DNA of 24,959 nt, taken from the NCBI GenBank assembly GCA_027083015.1, contig JALWQS010000048.1, positions 1 to 24,959 of the forward strand, written 5' to 3'. Source of the DNA: Candidatus Woesearchaeota archaeon. GTDB taxonomy: Archaea; Nanobdellota; Nanobdellia; Woesearchaeales; UBA11576. Shown one piece after another: positions 1-9,600 of the stretch. Under the pieces are notes generated by a model. The model was not told where the DNA came from and did not search any database. It saw only the letters and a program-made list of their open reading frames with translations. The translations under genes and the position numbers were made by a program. Numbering within the stretch: the first letter of the stretch is position 1; each line of letters opens with the position of its first letter.

Positions 1-378
1 AGAGTAGATTGTATAGTTCTTGCCAGGAGGATAGATCTGCAAGATACGGATCTGAGTGTTCTCAAACTCCCGGGAATAAAGAAGGAAAGCTTTAGGTTCC
101 TGATAGACCTTAGAAAGACCAATGATCTTGTAAAGGTCAAAACAGCTGGGCTGTACAACATTAGATTCAGTACACTGAAGTTCAGGAAGAAAAGAGATGA
201 CCTGAGCAAGCTCAACAGCCTTAAGCTGATAAGACTCTTCAATACTTTTCTTCATAGAAGAACGAGCCATATTCATGTAGAAGACCGCACCCACAACCAA
301 AAGCATAAAGAAAATGAACAAGATAGCGATGGTCTCGCCCATCTTGATCTGCGCCTTCCGTGAAAAACTTCTGGTCAT
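1..378 (-). CDS. Pilin-like single-pass protein, C-terminus cut by window edge
   Basis: This frame is open from an ATG at 378 to the left edge, giving 126 codons with no stop; the rest of the gene lies outside the window. The N-terminus is short and basic, with K-A-Q at residues 8-10, Gly-Glu at 14-15, and a hydrophobic helix at about residues 17-38. The remainder is expected to be extracytoplasmic and contains two cysteines in the visible part. The layout resembles archaeal type IV pilin-like (class III signal) proteins, where a prepilin peptidase cuts just before the helix, here probably between Ala9 and Gln10. That cleavage is inferred. It is the last visible gene of the minus-strand surface operon and sits 71 nt after the 360-aa pilin-like gene. 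No strong ribosome-binding site is visible. The assignment as pilin-like is fairly secure; its exact role is unknown. Confidence 0.75.
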   Translation of the reverse strand, partial: MTRSFSRKAQIKMGETIAILFIFFMLLVVGAVFYMNMARSSMKKSIEESYQLKAVELAQVISFLPELQCTESNVVQPSCFDLYKIIGLSKVYQEPKAFLLYSREFENTQIRILQIYPPGKNYTIYS

Positions 379-449
379 CTTATCTCATAACCTCATCGTT
401 CATTTTTTATGGTATCATTCATGCTTACAATCATATAATAATCTCATAT

Positions 450-1532
450 TCAATAAATCAAAGGACAGGACTGAAGCTGAAGCTTAGTATTCCACTGCTC
501 CAAAGAAGCAACAGAATCACCAATAGCCCCGTAATCAGGAGGATAATCCTCAGTAGCAGTAATCAAACCCTTAAGATAAACATTATCAAGATAAACACCT
601 TCGCAAGAAGAGCCTTCGTAAAGAGGAGCAAGAGCATTAAGCTTCTCAAGATAAACCCTGGACAAAACATTAAGACGCGCATAAGCCTTCTTCATAACAC
701 AATTAAAGGTTTCCAGACTATCAGAAAAGACAGCCCCATAAAGGACAGGATCCTCATAAAAAGGAACAGGATCTCCGACAGCATTAAGAGTAGTAGCAGT
801 ATTGGTCTTCAAAAACTGAAAGACAGGATTATTCTTATCAGACAAGTCAATGTTAAGGCCTGAAACAGGAACCTTATCTAAACCCTGAAAACCAGGAGGA
901 AGGTTAAAAGAAGAACCGGCAGAAGCGACGTTATAAAAGATAAACCTGACACCCAAGTCATTCTCAAAAAGAATATCACCATTATTATAATCCTCAATAG
1001 TGTACATCGCCTTATTAAGCATAGGAGGCAAAGAATCAAAAAAAGCAGAAGCCTGCTCATCCTCCAAAGAAGGAACAATAACATAATACTTGATTGTAGG
1101 ACTGGAAAGATAAAGGAAAGAAGTGACCTTAAAAGGAACATTCCAATCCAAAGTCCAGGTGATGATCTTAGCACCTTCTAAGAAAGTAGGAGCAAAAACA
1201 ACACGATTACCTAAACGCTGAGAAGCAGGACCGATATAATAATCATTACACTCAAAACGTATAGAAACTTCAGGAATAGGAATCTCCTGATAAGTGCCTG
1301 ACGAGACCTTAGCACCGACAAGAACAGTATTAAGCTGCTTGGTGACTTTACCAGAAAACTTAGCTTCAGAAGCAGCCTTCTGCTTAACAACAATAAAAAC
1401 AAAGAAAGCCATGATAACAGCACCGACTATAAGAATAAAGATCCAGTTGAACTGAGACTCAACAGCCTGAGCCTTCCTGTTCCTAAACCTAAAAGCTCCA
1501 CGTTTCTTAAAATGCCTCTTTTTCAATCCCAT
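450..1532 (-). CDS. Pilin-like secreted protein (360 aa)
   Basis: The protein has a strongly basic N-terminus (residues 1-20, rich in Lys and Arg), then K-A-Q at 20-22, Glu at 25 and a hydrophobic helix at about residues 30-50. An extracytoplasmic domain of about 310 residues follows, rich in Tyr, Pro and Asn, with four cysteines. This is the plan of an archaeal type IV pilin-like protein, but the domain is larger than in a typical major pilin, so a minor or tip subunit is plausible by inference. I chose the ATG at 1532; an upstream TTG at 1541 would add only three residues and has no better ribosome-binding site. The gene lies 24 nt after the 176-aa pilin-like gene in the same direction and is probably co-transcribed. 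It stops with TGA. I recognise no enzymatic motif and cannot name a family for the large domain. Confidence 0.8.
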   Translation of the reverse strand: MGLKKRHFKKRGAFRFRNRKAQAVESQFNWIFILIVGAVIMAFFVFIVVKQKAASEAKFSGKVTKQLNTVLVGAKVSSGTYQEIPIPEVSIRFECNDYYIGPASQRLGNRVVFAPTFLEGAKIITWTLDWNVPFKVTSFLYLSSPTIKYYVIVPSLEDEQASAFFDSLPPMLNKAMYTIEDYNNGDILFENDLGVRFIFYNVASAGSSFNLPPGFQGLDKVPVSGLNIDLSDKNNPVFQFLKTNTATTLNAVGDPVPFYEDPVLYGAVFSDSLETFNCVMKKAYARLNVLSRVYLEKLNALAPLYEGSSCEGVYLDNVYLKGLITATEDYPPDYGAIGDSVASLEQWNTKLQLQSCPLIY

Positions 1533-1556
1533 CTTACACAAACCATAATCTTATAC

Positions 1557-2087
1557 TCAATCATACTTTGAGATCTCTACCTTATCACCCAAAGACTTAA
1601 GCTGAATCTTAATCTTGTTATTCACCACATCAAAACACATAAAATGCTGTCCAGCAAAAGGATTATTATCAGAACTAAAGATGATCTTGCCAACATCCCA
1701 AGATTCAGAACCATCAGGAACAAGATAAACATTATCCTTGCCTATCTTCCAACCAGAACAGACAACAGGCTCAAAAAGAGGATCATCACCACCATCCTGA
1801 CGACAAAGATCAGAACTATCAGCAGCAGCTTTATTAGCAGTATCTACAAAACAAACCATAGTATACTTACCGGGAATATCAAAATCCGGACGTTTGATAG
1901 AACCATAATCAGAAATGATACTCTTAAAAGCGTTCTGCATGTTAGTCTTTAAGGTGATATGTTCAACCTCTTCACCTTTCTTCCTAAAATCCTTGATAGC
2001 AGAATAACCATAAACAACAATCAAACCAACAACAACAATAGCAATAATGTAAATAAAGATCTGTCCAGCAACCTGAGCTTTTCTCAT
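1557..2087 (-). CDS. Pilin-like secreted protein (176 aa)
   Basis: The protein begins with a short positively charged segment, K-A-Q at residues 3-5, then a hydrophobic helix at about residues 10-31. A soluble domain of about 145 residues follows, with four cysteines and several acidic patches. This matches the archaeal type IV pilin-like plan, with presumed cleavage between Ala4 and Gln5. The start at 2087 is preferred over an in-frame ATG at 2111 because a good ribosome-binding site (AGAGGTG, complement of 2093-2099) lies five bases upstream of it. The gene sits 97 nt downstream of the 1477-aa surface protein and 24 nt upstream of the next pilin-like gene, so it is likely part of the same operon. 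It is the smallest complete pilin-like subunit here and could be a structural subunit, but no experimental family is recognised. Confidence 0.8.
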   Translation of the reverse strand: MRKAQVAGQIFIYIIAIVVVGLIVVYGYSAIKDFRKKGEEVEHITLKTNMQNAFKSIISDYGSIKRPDFDIPGKYTMVCFVDTANKAAADSSDLCRQDGGDDPLFEPVVCSGWKIGKDNVYLVPDGSESWDVGKIIFSSDNNPFAGQHFMCFDVVNNKIKIQLKSLGDKVEISKYD

Positions 2088-2092
2088 ATAAA

Positions 2093-2099
2093 CACCTCT
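2093..2099 (-). promoter_or_regulatory. Ribosome-binding site of the 176-aa pilin-like gene
   Basis: The minus strand reads AGAGGTG, complementary to the archaeal 16S tail, and ends five bases before the ATG at 2087. This decides the start in favour of 2087 over the upstream in-frame ATG at 2111. Confidence 0.7.
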
Positions 2100-2184
2100 T
2101 TGAAAACGCATAAAATTCCGGTCTTTTTAACTTTTACCCAAACAAAACAATAAAAACCTCGCCAGTCCATCCTTCATCAACAGT

Positions 2185-5100
2185 TCAACGTTTCATACCC
2201 AAACTAAAAAACACATCAGAGACAGCCTTCTTATCAAGGATGCCATCCTCTTCCAACTTAAAAAGCAATTCTGAAACATCCCTCTTGGAAATCTTACCAG
2301 ACTTCAACAAGTAATCAAGTAAAACAGCAAAAACATCCTTATCAACGTGCTTCTCTTTAGAAATACGCTTAAAAGTCTTAAAGATCTCGGCCTTAGAAGA
2401 GGTTTCAGAAAGGACAGAAATATTGGATAAAGCAGTATTCTGAGCTTTTTCAGAAGACAGGTCCTTAAGGTCTTCAAGGAGACCCGATCTCTTCCTGTGG
2501 GAAAGACTTTCAAGAGCATCAAAACCATCAGACTTACCAGCACCAAGATGCTCAAGACGAGCAAAATCATCATCCTTCCTTACAGAAACAACAGACGCAC
2601 TTCTTTTCTCAGGAACCTTGCTTCTACCAACTTCCTTTTCAGCATACTCCTTAAGAAAAGTGGAGACCTTCTTGCGAGAACCAAGAAATTCATCAAGCCG
2701 GTCAACATCAGTCTTCCTGAAAGCCTTCTCAACAGTCTTAGCTTCCAACTTCTTACGCTTAACCTCTTTGCTGATCTTAGCGAGCTTGTCGACGTACCTG
2801 TCCTCCATAAGAATATTCTTCTTCTCAACGATAGAGGCCAGACGATTAAAATAATCCTCTTCGTGCTTAGAAAGTTCAGAGATACGCTTAAAATAATCAG
2901 GAGCGACCTTAGCAAGAGAATCAACATGGTCAGCTAGTTTGCCGGCTTGTTTAGTAGCGGGCTTTCCATGCTCAGAAACCTGCTTAGCAACAACCTTGGG
3001 CCTTTTTTTCAGAACAAGACCTTTGTGAAGTGCGTGCCTAGGGATACGGATATGGTGAGCAGGAGCTTTCTTCTCAGCAAGATGTTCCATGACCTCTTTA
3101 GGAGTCTCATGCTTATGCTTACCACCAAACTTAGAGAAGATCTTCTCACGCTCCTCAGCACGCTTACGAGCCTCTTCCAAAAACTTATCCTTAGAAAGTA
3201 AAGGATGCTTAGGTCCAGGTTTCTGGACAGGATGATGAACAACACGAGGAACATGATGGATAGGTCTGCGTGAAACAGGAACCCTACGAGATTGAGCCGG
3301 CCGAGCCGCAGCAGGAGCTGCAGCTGGCTTCGGACTCGGTGGTGGAGAGATGAGAAGAAGATAATACTTCTTGTAGATCAAATAACCAACAGAACCAAGA
3401 CTAAGAAGAAAACCAAAAATAAAAATCAAGATGCCAATAAAGGATCCAGAAGGATGAGAATCAGGATCGCAAGGATCAAAACCCTCATCAATCTCAACAT
3501 TATCATCATAACCATCACTGTCAGTATCAGACTCATGAGGATCAAGCCAGGAACCATAACAAGAACCAGAAACATAAGTACATTCAAACTTATTAGAAAG
3601 AGTATCACCATCAGGGTCTGCATCAGCATCAAAAGGATCAGAAGGATCAAGACCATACTTAAGCTCACAAGCATCAGGCATACCATCCTCATCAGCATCC
3701 TCCTTCTCCTCCTTAACCTCAACAGGAGGAACCTCCTTCTCCTCCTTGACCAAAGGGTCAGAACCACGACGATACTCTTCTATATTGGAAAAACCATCCT
3801 GGTCAGGATCAGCAGCACTACCACAAGAAGACTCATCAGCGCAAACAGTAGCATTCCAATACTTTAACTGCCAATCGTCAGGGAGACCATTACAATCTTC
3901 ATCAAAAGTACAATTACCAGAACACTCCTGATCGCTCTGGGCCCGATCAAAATCATCGCAATCAGCACCCGCATTACAGCCCAACCCGAAACCGTCACCA
4001 TCATGATCATAGATACAATCGGTAGTGGAAGAACAATCAATATTTACGGTAGGATCAGTATCGTTACAATCAGCACCCGCATTACAACCCCAACCGAAAC
4101 CGTCACCATCATTATCATCAATACAACCATTAGGACAAGACTCAAAAACCAATGGATTCAAACCACTACAATCATTACCCTTAGAACAGCCCATACCATA
4201 ACCATCACCATCCTCATCAAAGATACAACCATCAGGACAATCAACAGTCAAAGAAGGATCAGCACCATCACAATCAAGACCCTGAGAACAACCAGGACCG
4301 AAACCGTCACCATCAGTATCCTGGATACAAAGAGAATCACAGCTCTGCATCTGATCAGCATCCTCACCATTACAATCATAACCGGCAGGGCAGTTTATAC
4401 CATAACCTTCACCATCATTATCATCAAAACAACCAGAAGGACAAGAAACCTGAAGAGTAGAATCATCACCCTTACAGTCAGGGCCATTAGCACAGCCAAG
4501 ACCATACTCATCACCATCATTATCAGAGATGCAACCATTAGGACAATCAGTAGTCAGATCAGGATCACGACCATTACAATCATTGCCTTTAGCACAGCCA
4601 ATACCATAACCGTCACCATCCAAGTCCATGATACAACCATCAGGACAACCGATGCTGATATTAGGATCCGTATCATCGCAGTCAGGACCTAAAGGACAAC
4701 GCTCACCATAACCATCACCGTCAGAATCGATACCATCAGGACATTTAGGAGTGTCAGGTTCAGTACTGGCATTAAGAGTCACCAGTTGAGAACCGACAGC
4801 ACGATTACCGGCAGTATCAGAGATGTTATAACAGATGATAGTAGAACGGAAAAGAGGAACAACAGCAGGAGGAAGATAATACTGATCAGCAGTACAAGGT
4901 TCCTCATAAGAAGTGCCATAAAAACTGCCCAAAGAAGAACAACCAGACTTATCATCAACACACTCAATAGTAGCAGACTGACCAAATTCAGACTTATTGA
5001 TAGAGATCTTAGGGGGCGTATGATCGCAAGCGATACCAGTATCATCAAATGTTATAGTATCAGAAACACCAGCAGGACCCTCATTACCAGCATTATCAAC

Positions 5101-6618
5101 AGCAGAAACAGAAAAGATGTAAGCACCTTCAGGAGAAAGATTCAAAGGAGCACCAGAAGCAAAAGTAGAGACGGAAACACTATTTTCAGAAGTAGAGCCA
5201 TTATTATAGATCAAACCATCACCACCGACAGCCCAATGATACTCAGCAATACCCGACTCTGCATCAGAAGCATTAAACGTAGCAGAAAGAGTGTTACCGC
5301 AGACAGGAGAAACAGCAGACACAGCCGGAGCATCAGGAGGAACAGTATCAATGACAAAAGTATAACTGATCTGCTTTTCCTGAGCTTCAAAGCCCACGCC
5401 TTCAGGAACATTACACAAGATAGAAACAGTATAATTGCCTGATGAACGAGAACCAAGATCCTTACCATGAGAACGAGAAAGATGATCGATATCAGAACCC
5501 AAAGCAGCATTAGGATCAGTAAAAGAAGTAGGATCAGGAGAAGAACCTTTATACATACAATAAGCACGCTTATTCGTCGTGATATTAAGATAGACAGAAG
5601 TATTGCTGGTAAATTTAGGAGGAGAATTGACCCTTATGGAAAGACCAACAGTCAAATCAACAAGAATATCCTTCTTGACCTTAGGAGTAAGACGACCAGA
5701 ACGGTCCTCACACTGAAAATAATAAGTGAAAGTATCCTTAACAGTATCATCAGGAAAAGTCAGGACGACCTCATTAGTGTCCTTAAAGGCATCAAGACTG
5801 TTCTCATCAAAACCAGGAAACGGATCCATATCCTCATAAGATAAGTTAGCATCAGAAGTATATTTACAGATCACAGGCTCATCAGTAACAACCTTCAAAG
5901 TGGAAGATAGTGGACCAGTCTCAGGATATTCAGAAACAGGATCAGGGTCAAAACCAGAATAAGTCACGGTCGGAGGCTTAGGATCCGTATGTAAGAGAAA
6001 ATCAGCAAACACATCACGACCAAGATCATCACTACAGACGACGTACAAACGCTTAGGAAAGTCAGGCTCAACACTAAAACCGACAATCGTATGATCAGAG
6101 ACCAGATCACCAGAACTCACATTACCAGTTATATCAAAAGGCTTAAGACGGATATCCTCAAAACCATCAACCTTGACGCCTGAATACTTACAAGAAGCAG
6201 GCTTAGAAGTGAAAACAGTAACATTAAAAGGAGAAAACTGAGAATAACCAAGACTATTAGGAGCCGTAAGAAGGATCCGCGTCTCAGCGACATAAACAGT
6301 AAAAGAGTAGTGATACTCCTTCCAATTACCCACGAGATCCTTAGCGATCAGGATAAAATCATAATTACCATTAGACAAAGCTTTAGCAGGAGTAAAAGAA
6401 TACTTATGCTGAGACTCAACAACACCAAGGAACTCAGCAGGATAAGACTTGCCAGAATCAGTATTCTTAAAAGAATAACTCACAAGAATGACCTGTTCAG
6501 TGAACTGAGCAGTAACGACCGGCTTCACACCAGCCTCAACAGCAGAGACAGAAGGAACAAAGAAAAAACTAATAAGAACCAAACATACAAGGATCGTCAA
6601 AAAAACTGTCTTTCTCAT
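2185..6618 (-). CDS. Large surface receptor-like protein: Ig-like domains, MopE-like repeats, one TM helix, long cytoplasmic tail (1477 aa)
   Basis: A clear signal peptide (residues 1-26, ending VPSVSA) begins the protein. Residues about 27-530 look like a series of Ig-like domains with recurring 'x-Cys-Lys/Met-Tyr' strands and D-N-A-G-N turns. A five-cysteine module (about 540-607) is shared with the giant neighbour. Residues 626-903 hold eight tandem repeats of 33-38 residues with the core D-x-D-G-D-G-[YF]-G...C...G-x-D-C, resembling the MopE putative metal-binding motif. Acidic segments at about 935-1055 resemble bacterial thrombospondin type 3 calcium repeats. A single helix (about 1059-1083) is followed by a Pro/Ala linker, an Arg/His-rich stretch and a highly charged, mostly helical tail to residue 1477. 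Topology is predicted as outside N-terminus, inside C-terminus. Metal binding is inferred from the motifs. The start has only a weak ribosome-binding site, 51 nt after the giant gene, so co-transcription is likely. Confidence 0.85.
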   Translation of the reverse strand: MRKTVFLTILVCLVLISFFFVPSVSAVEAGVKPVVTAQFTEQVILVSYSFKNTDSGKSYPAEFLGVVESQHKYSFTPAKALSNGNYDFILIAKDLVGNWKEYHYSFTVYVAETRILLTAPNSLGYSQFSPFNVTVFTSKPASCKYSGVKVDGFEDIRLKPFDITGNVSSGDLVSDHTIVGFSVEPDFPKRLYVVCSDDLGRDVFADFLLHTDPKPPTVTYSGFDPDPVSEYPETGPLSSTLKVVTDEPVICKYTSDANLSYEDMDPFPGFDENSLDAFKDTNEVVLTFPDDTVKDTFTYYFQCEDRSGRLTPKVKKDILVDLTVGLSIRVNSPPKFTSNTSVYLNITTNKRAYCMYKGSSPDPTSFTDPNAALGSDIDHLSRSHGKDLGSRSSGNYTVSILCNVPEGVGFEAQEKQISYTFVIDTVPPDAPAVSAVSPVCGNTLSATFNASDAESGIAEYHWAVGGDGLIYNNGSTSENSVSVSTFASGAPLNLSPEGAYIFSVSAVDNAGNEGPAGVSDTITFDDTGIACDHTPPKISINKSEFGQSATIECVDDKSGCSSLGSFYGTSYEEPCTADQYYLPPAVVPLFRSTIICYNISDTAGNRAVGSQLVTLNASTEPDTPKCPDGIDSDGDGYGERCPLGPDCDDTDPNISIGCPDGCIMDLDGDGYGIGCAKGNDCNGRDPDLTTDCPNGCISDNDGDEYGLGCANGPDCKGDDSTLQVSCPSGCFDDNDGEGYGINCPAGYDCNGEDADQMQSCDSLCIQDTDGDGFGPGCSQGLDCDGADPSLTVDCPDGCIFDEDGDGYGMGCSKGNDCSGLNPLVFESCPNGCIDDNDGDGFGWGCNAGADCNDTDPTVNIDCSSTTDCIYDHDGDGFGLGCNAGADCDDFDRAQSDQECSGNCTFDEDCNGLPDDWQLKYWNATVCADESSCGSAADPDQDGFSNIEEYRRGSDPLVKEEKEVPPVEVKEEKEDADEDGMPDACELKYGLDPSDPFDADADPDGDTLSNKFECTYVSGSCYGSWLDPHESDTDSDGYDDNVEIDEGFDPCDPDSHPSGSFIGILIFIFGFLLSLGSVGYLIYKKYYLLLISPPPSPKPAAAPAAARPAQSRRVPVSRRPIHHVPRVVHHPVQKPGPKHPLLSKDKFLEEARKRAEEREKIFSKFGGKHKHETPKEVMEHLAEKKAPAHHIRIPRHALHKGLVLKKRPKVVAKQVSEHGKPATKQAGKLADHVDSLAKVAPDYFKRISELSKHEEDYFNRLASIVEKKNILMEDRYVDKLAKISKEVKRKKLEAKTVEKAFRKTDVDRLDEFLGSRKKVSTFLKEYAEKEVGRSKVPEKRSASVVSVRKDDDFARLEHLGAGKSDGFDALESLSHRKRSGLLEDLKDLSSEKAQNTALSNISVLSETSSKAEIFKTFKRISKEKHVDKDVFAVLLDYLLKSGKISKRDVSELLFKLEEDGILDKKAVSDVFFSLGMKR
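3910..4743 (-). repeat. Eight tandem MopE-like coding repeats (about 100-nt period)
   Basis: In-frame tandem repeats inside the 1477-aa gene, residues 626-903. Each unit starts near a C-P-[DNS]-G (unit 5: C-D-S-L; unit 8: C-S-S-T) and carries D-x-D-G-[DE]-[GE]-[YF]-G, two further cysteines and D-C. Units 7 and 8 are nearly identical in DNA at about 3960-4010 and 4070-4120, which suggests a recent duplication or gene conversion. This is a protein repeat, not a CRISPR array: there are no uniform short repeats or unique spacers. Confidence 0.85.
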
Positions 6619-6669
6619 CGTTCATTGTCTTAGTCAAAACAAAAGCTAACCACAAACCCTGCTTAAGGC

Positions 6670-9600
6670 TCAACCAGTGATAGTAAATATCGGTTTCAAA
6701 GGCGCAGCGACATCAGTGATAATCCTAAGCTTCCTGCTGCTCTCATGACCCGCAAGGTCCTGAACAACAAGAGTCATATTATTGATCTGATTGATAAGCA
6801 TATTATTATAGAGACGAGGCTCACTGACACCACCAGCACTAGGATCATAAAGACGGACATTGACAGAGAACGTGCCCTGACCAACACCCTGACAATCAGG
6901 ATTGTTACCATTCGTATAAGGCTGCTCAAATAAGGTATTATCGCCGGAACCGCTGATCATACGAGCGCCAGTGATACGGTTACCATCAATATCATGTAAG
7001 TCATAACAAAGGATAAAAGGCATAGTCAAATTGATAACATTACCCTTTGAATAAGGAGTATCAGGAATACAGGAACCCTCAGGAACAACACCATAGAAAC
7101 TACCAGAAGACTCACAACCAGAATCATCATCGCAGACTAAAGAGACAGCACCATCATGCTTCTCAACAGAAACAACAGGCGGTTCCTCATCACAAGAGCC
7201 CGCTTTCTGATCATAATGAACAACACCGAACTTCTTCTCCTCAAAACCAGTATCATTAAAGTCGCCAGGAACAGTCCAGATGGCCGCTACGTCATCGTCC
7301 AACAAAGTACCTGTAACAGTAACATTAGCATTAGAAGTAAAGGTATCATGACCGATAAGGATAGAGTTAGAGATGTTTATGTTAATATCAGAAACACGAG
7401 GAGGGGTCAGATCAACATAGACAGGAATAGTCAAAGACTTAGAATTACCAGCAAAATCAGCGATAGAAACGACCATGTTAGCAGGCCCTTCCTGAGTAGC
7501 CTTGTCAAAATCAGGAACAGCCCAGACAAAATTATACGCGGTTCCAGACTTAGAAGAATAGATAGGATAATAGGTCTTACCAAAAATCTCAACAGAAGCT
7601 ATCAAAGGATGATTCTCATTAGAGACAATAGCAGAGATAGAAAGGTTAAAGTTATCCCTGATACGATGATTAAAATCAAGATCAAAAACAGGAGCCTGAT
7701 CGTCAACAGTGAAAGGATAAGGGCCATACTCAGCAATATTGCTCTTAGTACCATCATCCAAAGTCTTGAAAGCCTTGACAAAAATACCATAATCCGCCCA
7801 GAAATAAGATGGATCACTAGTCTTAGGCTCAGTAAAATGACAATGGAATAGATTATAAGAAGTTTCGTTGCAGACAGCAGCTTCACCAGCAGAAGGTTCA
7901 GACTCCATAACAATATCGGTCAAAGTCACATTAGCAGGTTCAGAAGTGAAATCAACAGTGAAATCAGGAGAAGAACGACAATACCAACGATCATCAAAAT
8001 CAATACCCTTCTTACAACCATCAAAAGAAACAACAGGATCAGCAGGTAAAGACTTATCCACAACAATCGTCCAGGAAGAATTACTATCAGAAGTATCCAA
8101 AGGATTAGTAGCCTTATCAGGAGCAGAGATGTTGATAAAATAAGTGCCATCATCAAGATCAGAAACAGGAGACCAGATACGATAATAATCATTCGTCGGA
8201 TCCTGACCTGACTCGTTCAAAAGCTCAATATTAAAAGAGACAGGCTCACCATTGATAAGGAAAGAAGTCTTATTAAAATCAATACCTGATTCACCCTTAC
8301 CCTCAGAGACAAAAAGCTCAATATCAAAGGTATTATGCGAAGTAGAACCTCCAATAGGCCTATGAGCAAGAACCTTAGGGGGATTAGGATCATAAAAGAA
8401 AGTCAAAACAGGAGGATACTGGCTGATAGACGGATAACGAACAAGATTACCAGCATCATCATATGCCTTAAGATAAAAATCATTCTTCTTAAGAGACTGA
8501 AGAGGCAAGTCAAGACCAAACCAGTAGATAGGGCTTTCCTTTGGATAAAAGAAGATGGGCTCGTCAGGAGACAAAGACTTCTCAAGCCTGGGCCAAACAT
8601 GCAAAACAGTATACTGTTCATCACCACCGACGTACTTCAAAGAAGTGATATCATAGAAAAGACCATAATACCCAAACTTAGTACGAGGACCGATAGTCTT
8701 CTGCTCATCATCAAAACCTATAAAATCATCAGTAGAAACCTTATTACGGATATCCCCAGCAATACGAATCTCACTGAAACCCTTAAAACCAGAAAGAACC
8801 TTATCCTGATAAACAAAAGTCTGATCAGGTTCAGAAGGAGTTTCCTCTGACGAACCAACAGCACAGGAAGGGCTGGCAGAACAGGAATCGGCGTCACCAA
8901 AGACTGAAGAATCAAGAGCGCAGCAATAAGGATTATTCATAGTAGTTGTTTTGGAACCGCAAACACAAGGTTGAGGATTAGCATTCTCACAAGAAGAAAA
9001 ACCACAGACAAAAGCCTTACCACAAAGAACATCAGCGCGAGTAGAAAACTTTCTGGGAGAACTATCAAACTTAGAGATGAAAGTCATATCAGGTCTAGGA
9101 TCCAAAGCTTCACAGGCAGAACGATAAGTAGCAAGAGGGATGCCGGTCTGGTTATGGCAACAAGCGACAATATCACAAGACTCAATCTGCTCACAAGCCT
9201 GAGAAGCAGTAAAAGTCGTAAAAAGAGGACACTCATCCTGACTCTTAGCATGGATGCAACCCGAAGCACCAACACAACAGCCAAGAGAATCATTACTAAT
9301 GGGTTGGGGAGTGGCATCACGAGTCTGAGTGAAAGAAGTCTCAAGAGCAAGATTATCAACCGTACGAACACCTATGATAGAAAGAAGCTCATCAGTATAT
9401 CCGGTAATCTTAAGCACAGGCTGATTAGTATAGTAAACATCATCATTCCAGTTAATAGGATAAGGCATCAACTGATAATCAGAAGCATCAGGAGACGGAC
9501 TTTCAAGAGAAGGCTCAACAACAGGCATGTCAGGAGGAAGAGTATCTATAGGAACCCTCTTATCAGAAAGGAAACCAACATTATGATAATCATGACCAAA

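Noticed and set aside
3910..4743. CRISPR-like regular repeats
   Set aside because: The repeats are in frame, diverged and protein-coding with conserved D-G-D-G and Cys positions; there are no uniform repeats or unique spacers.
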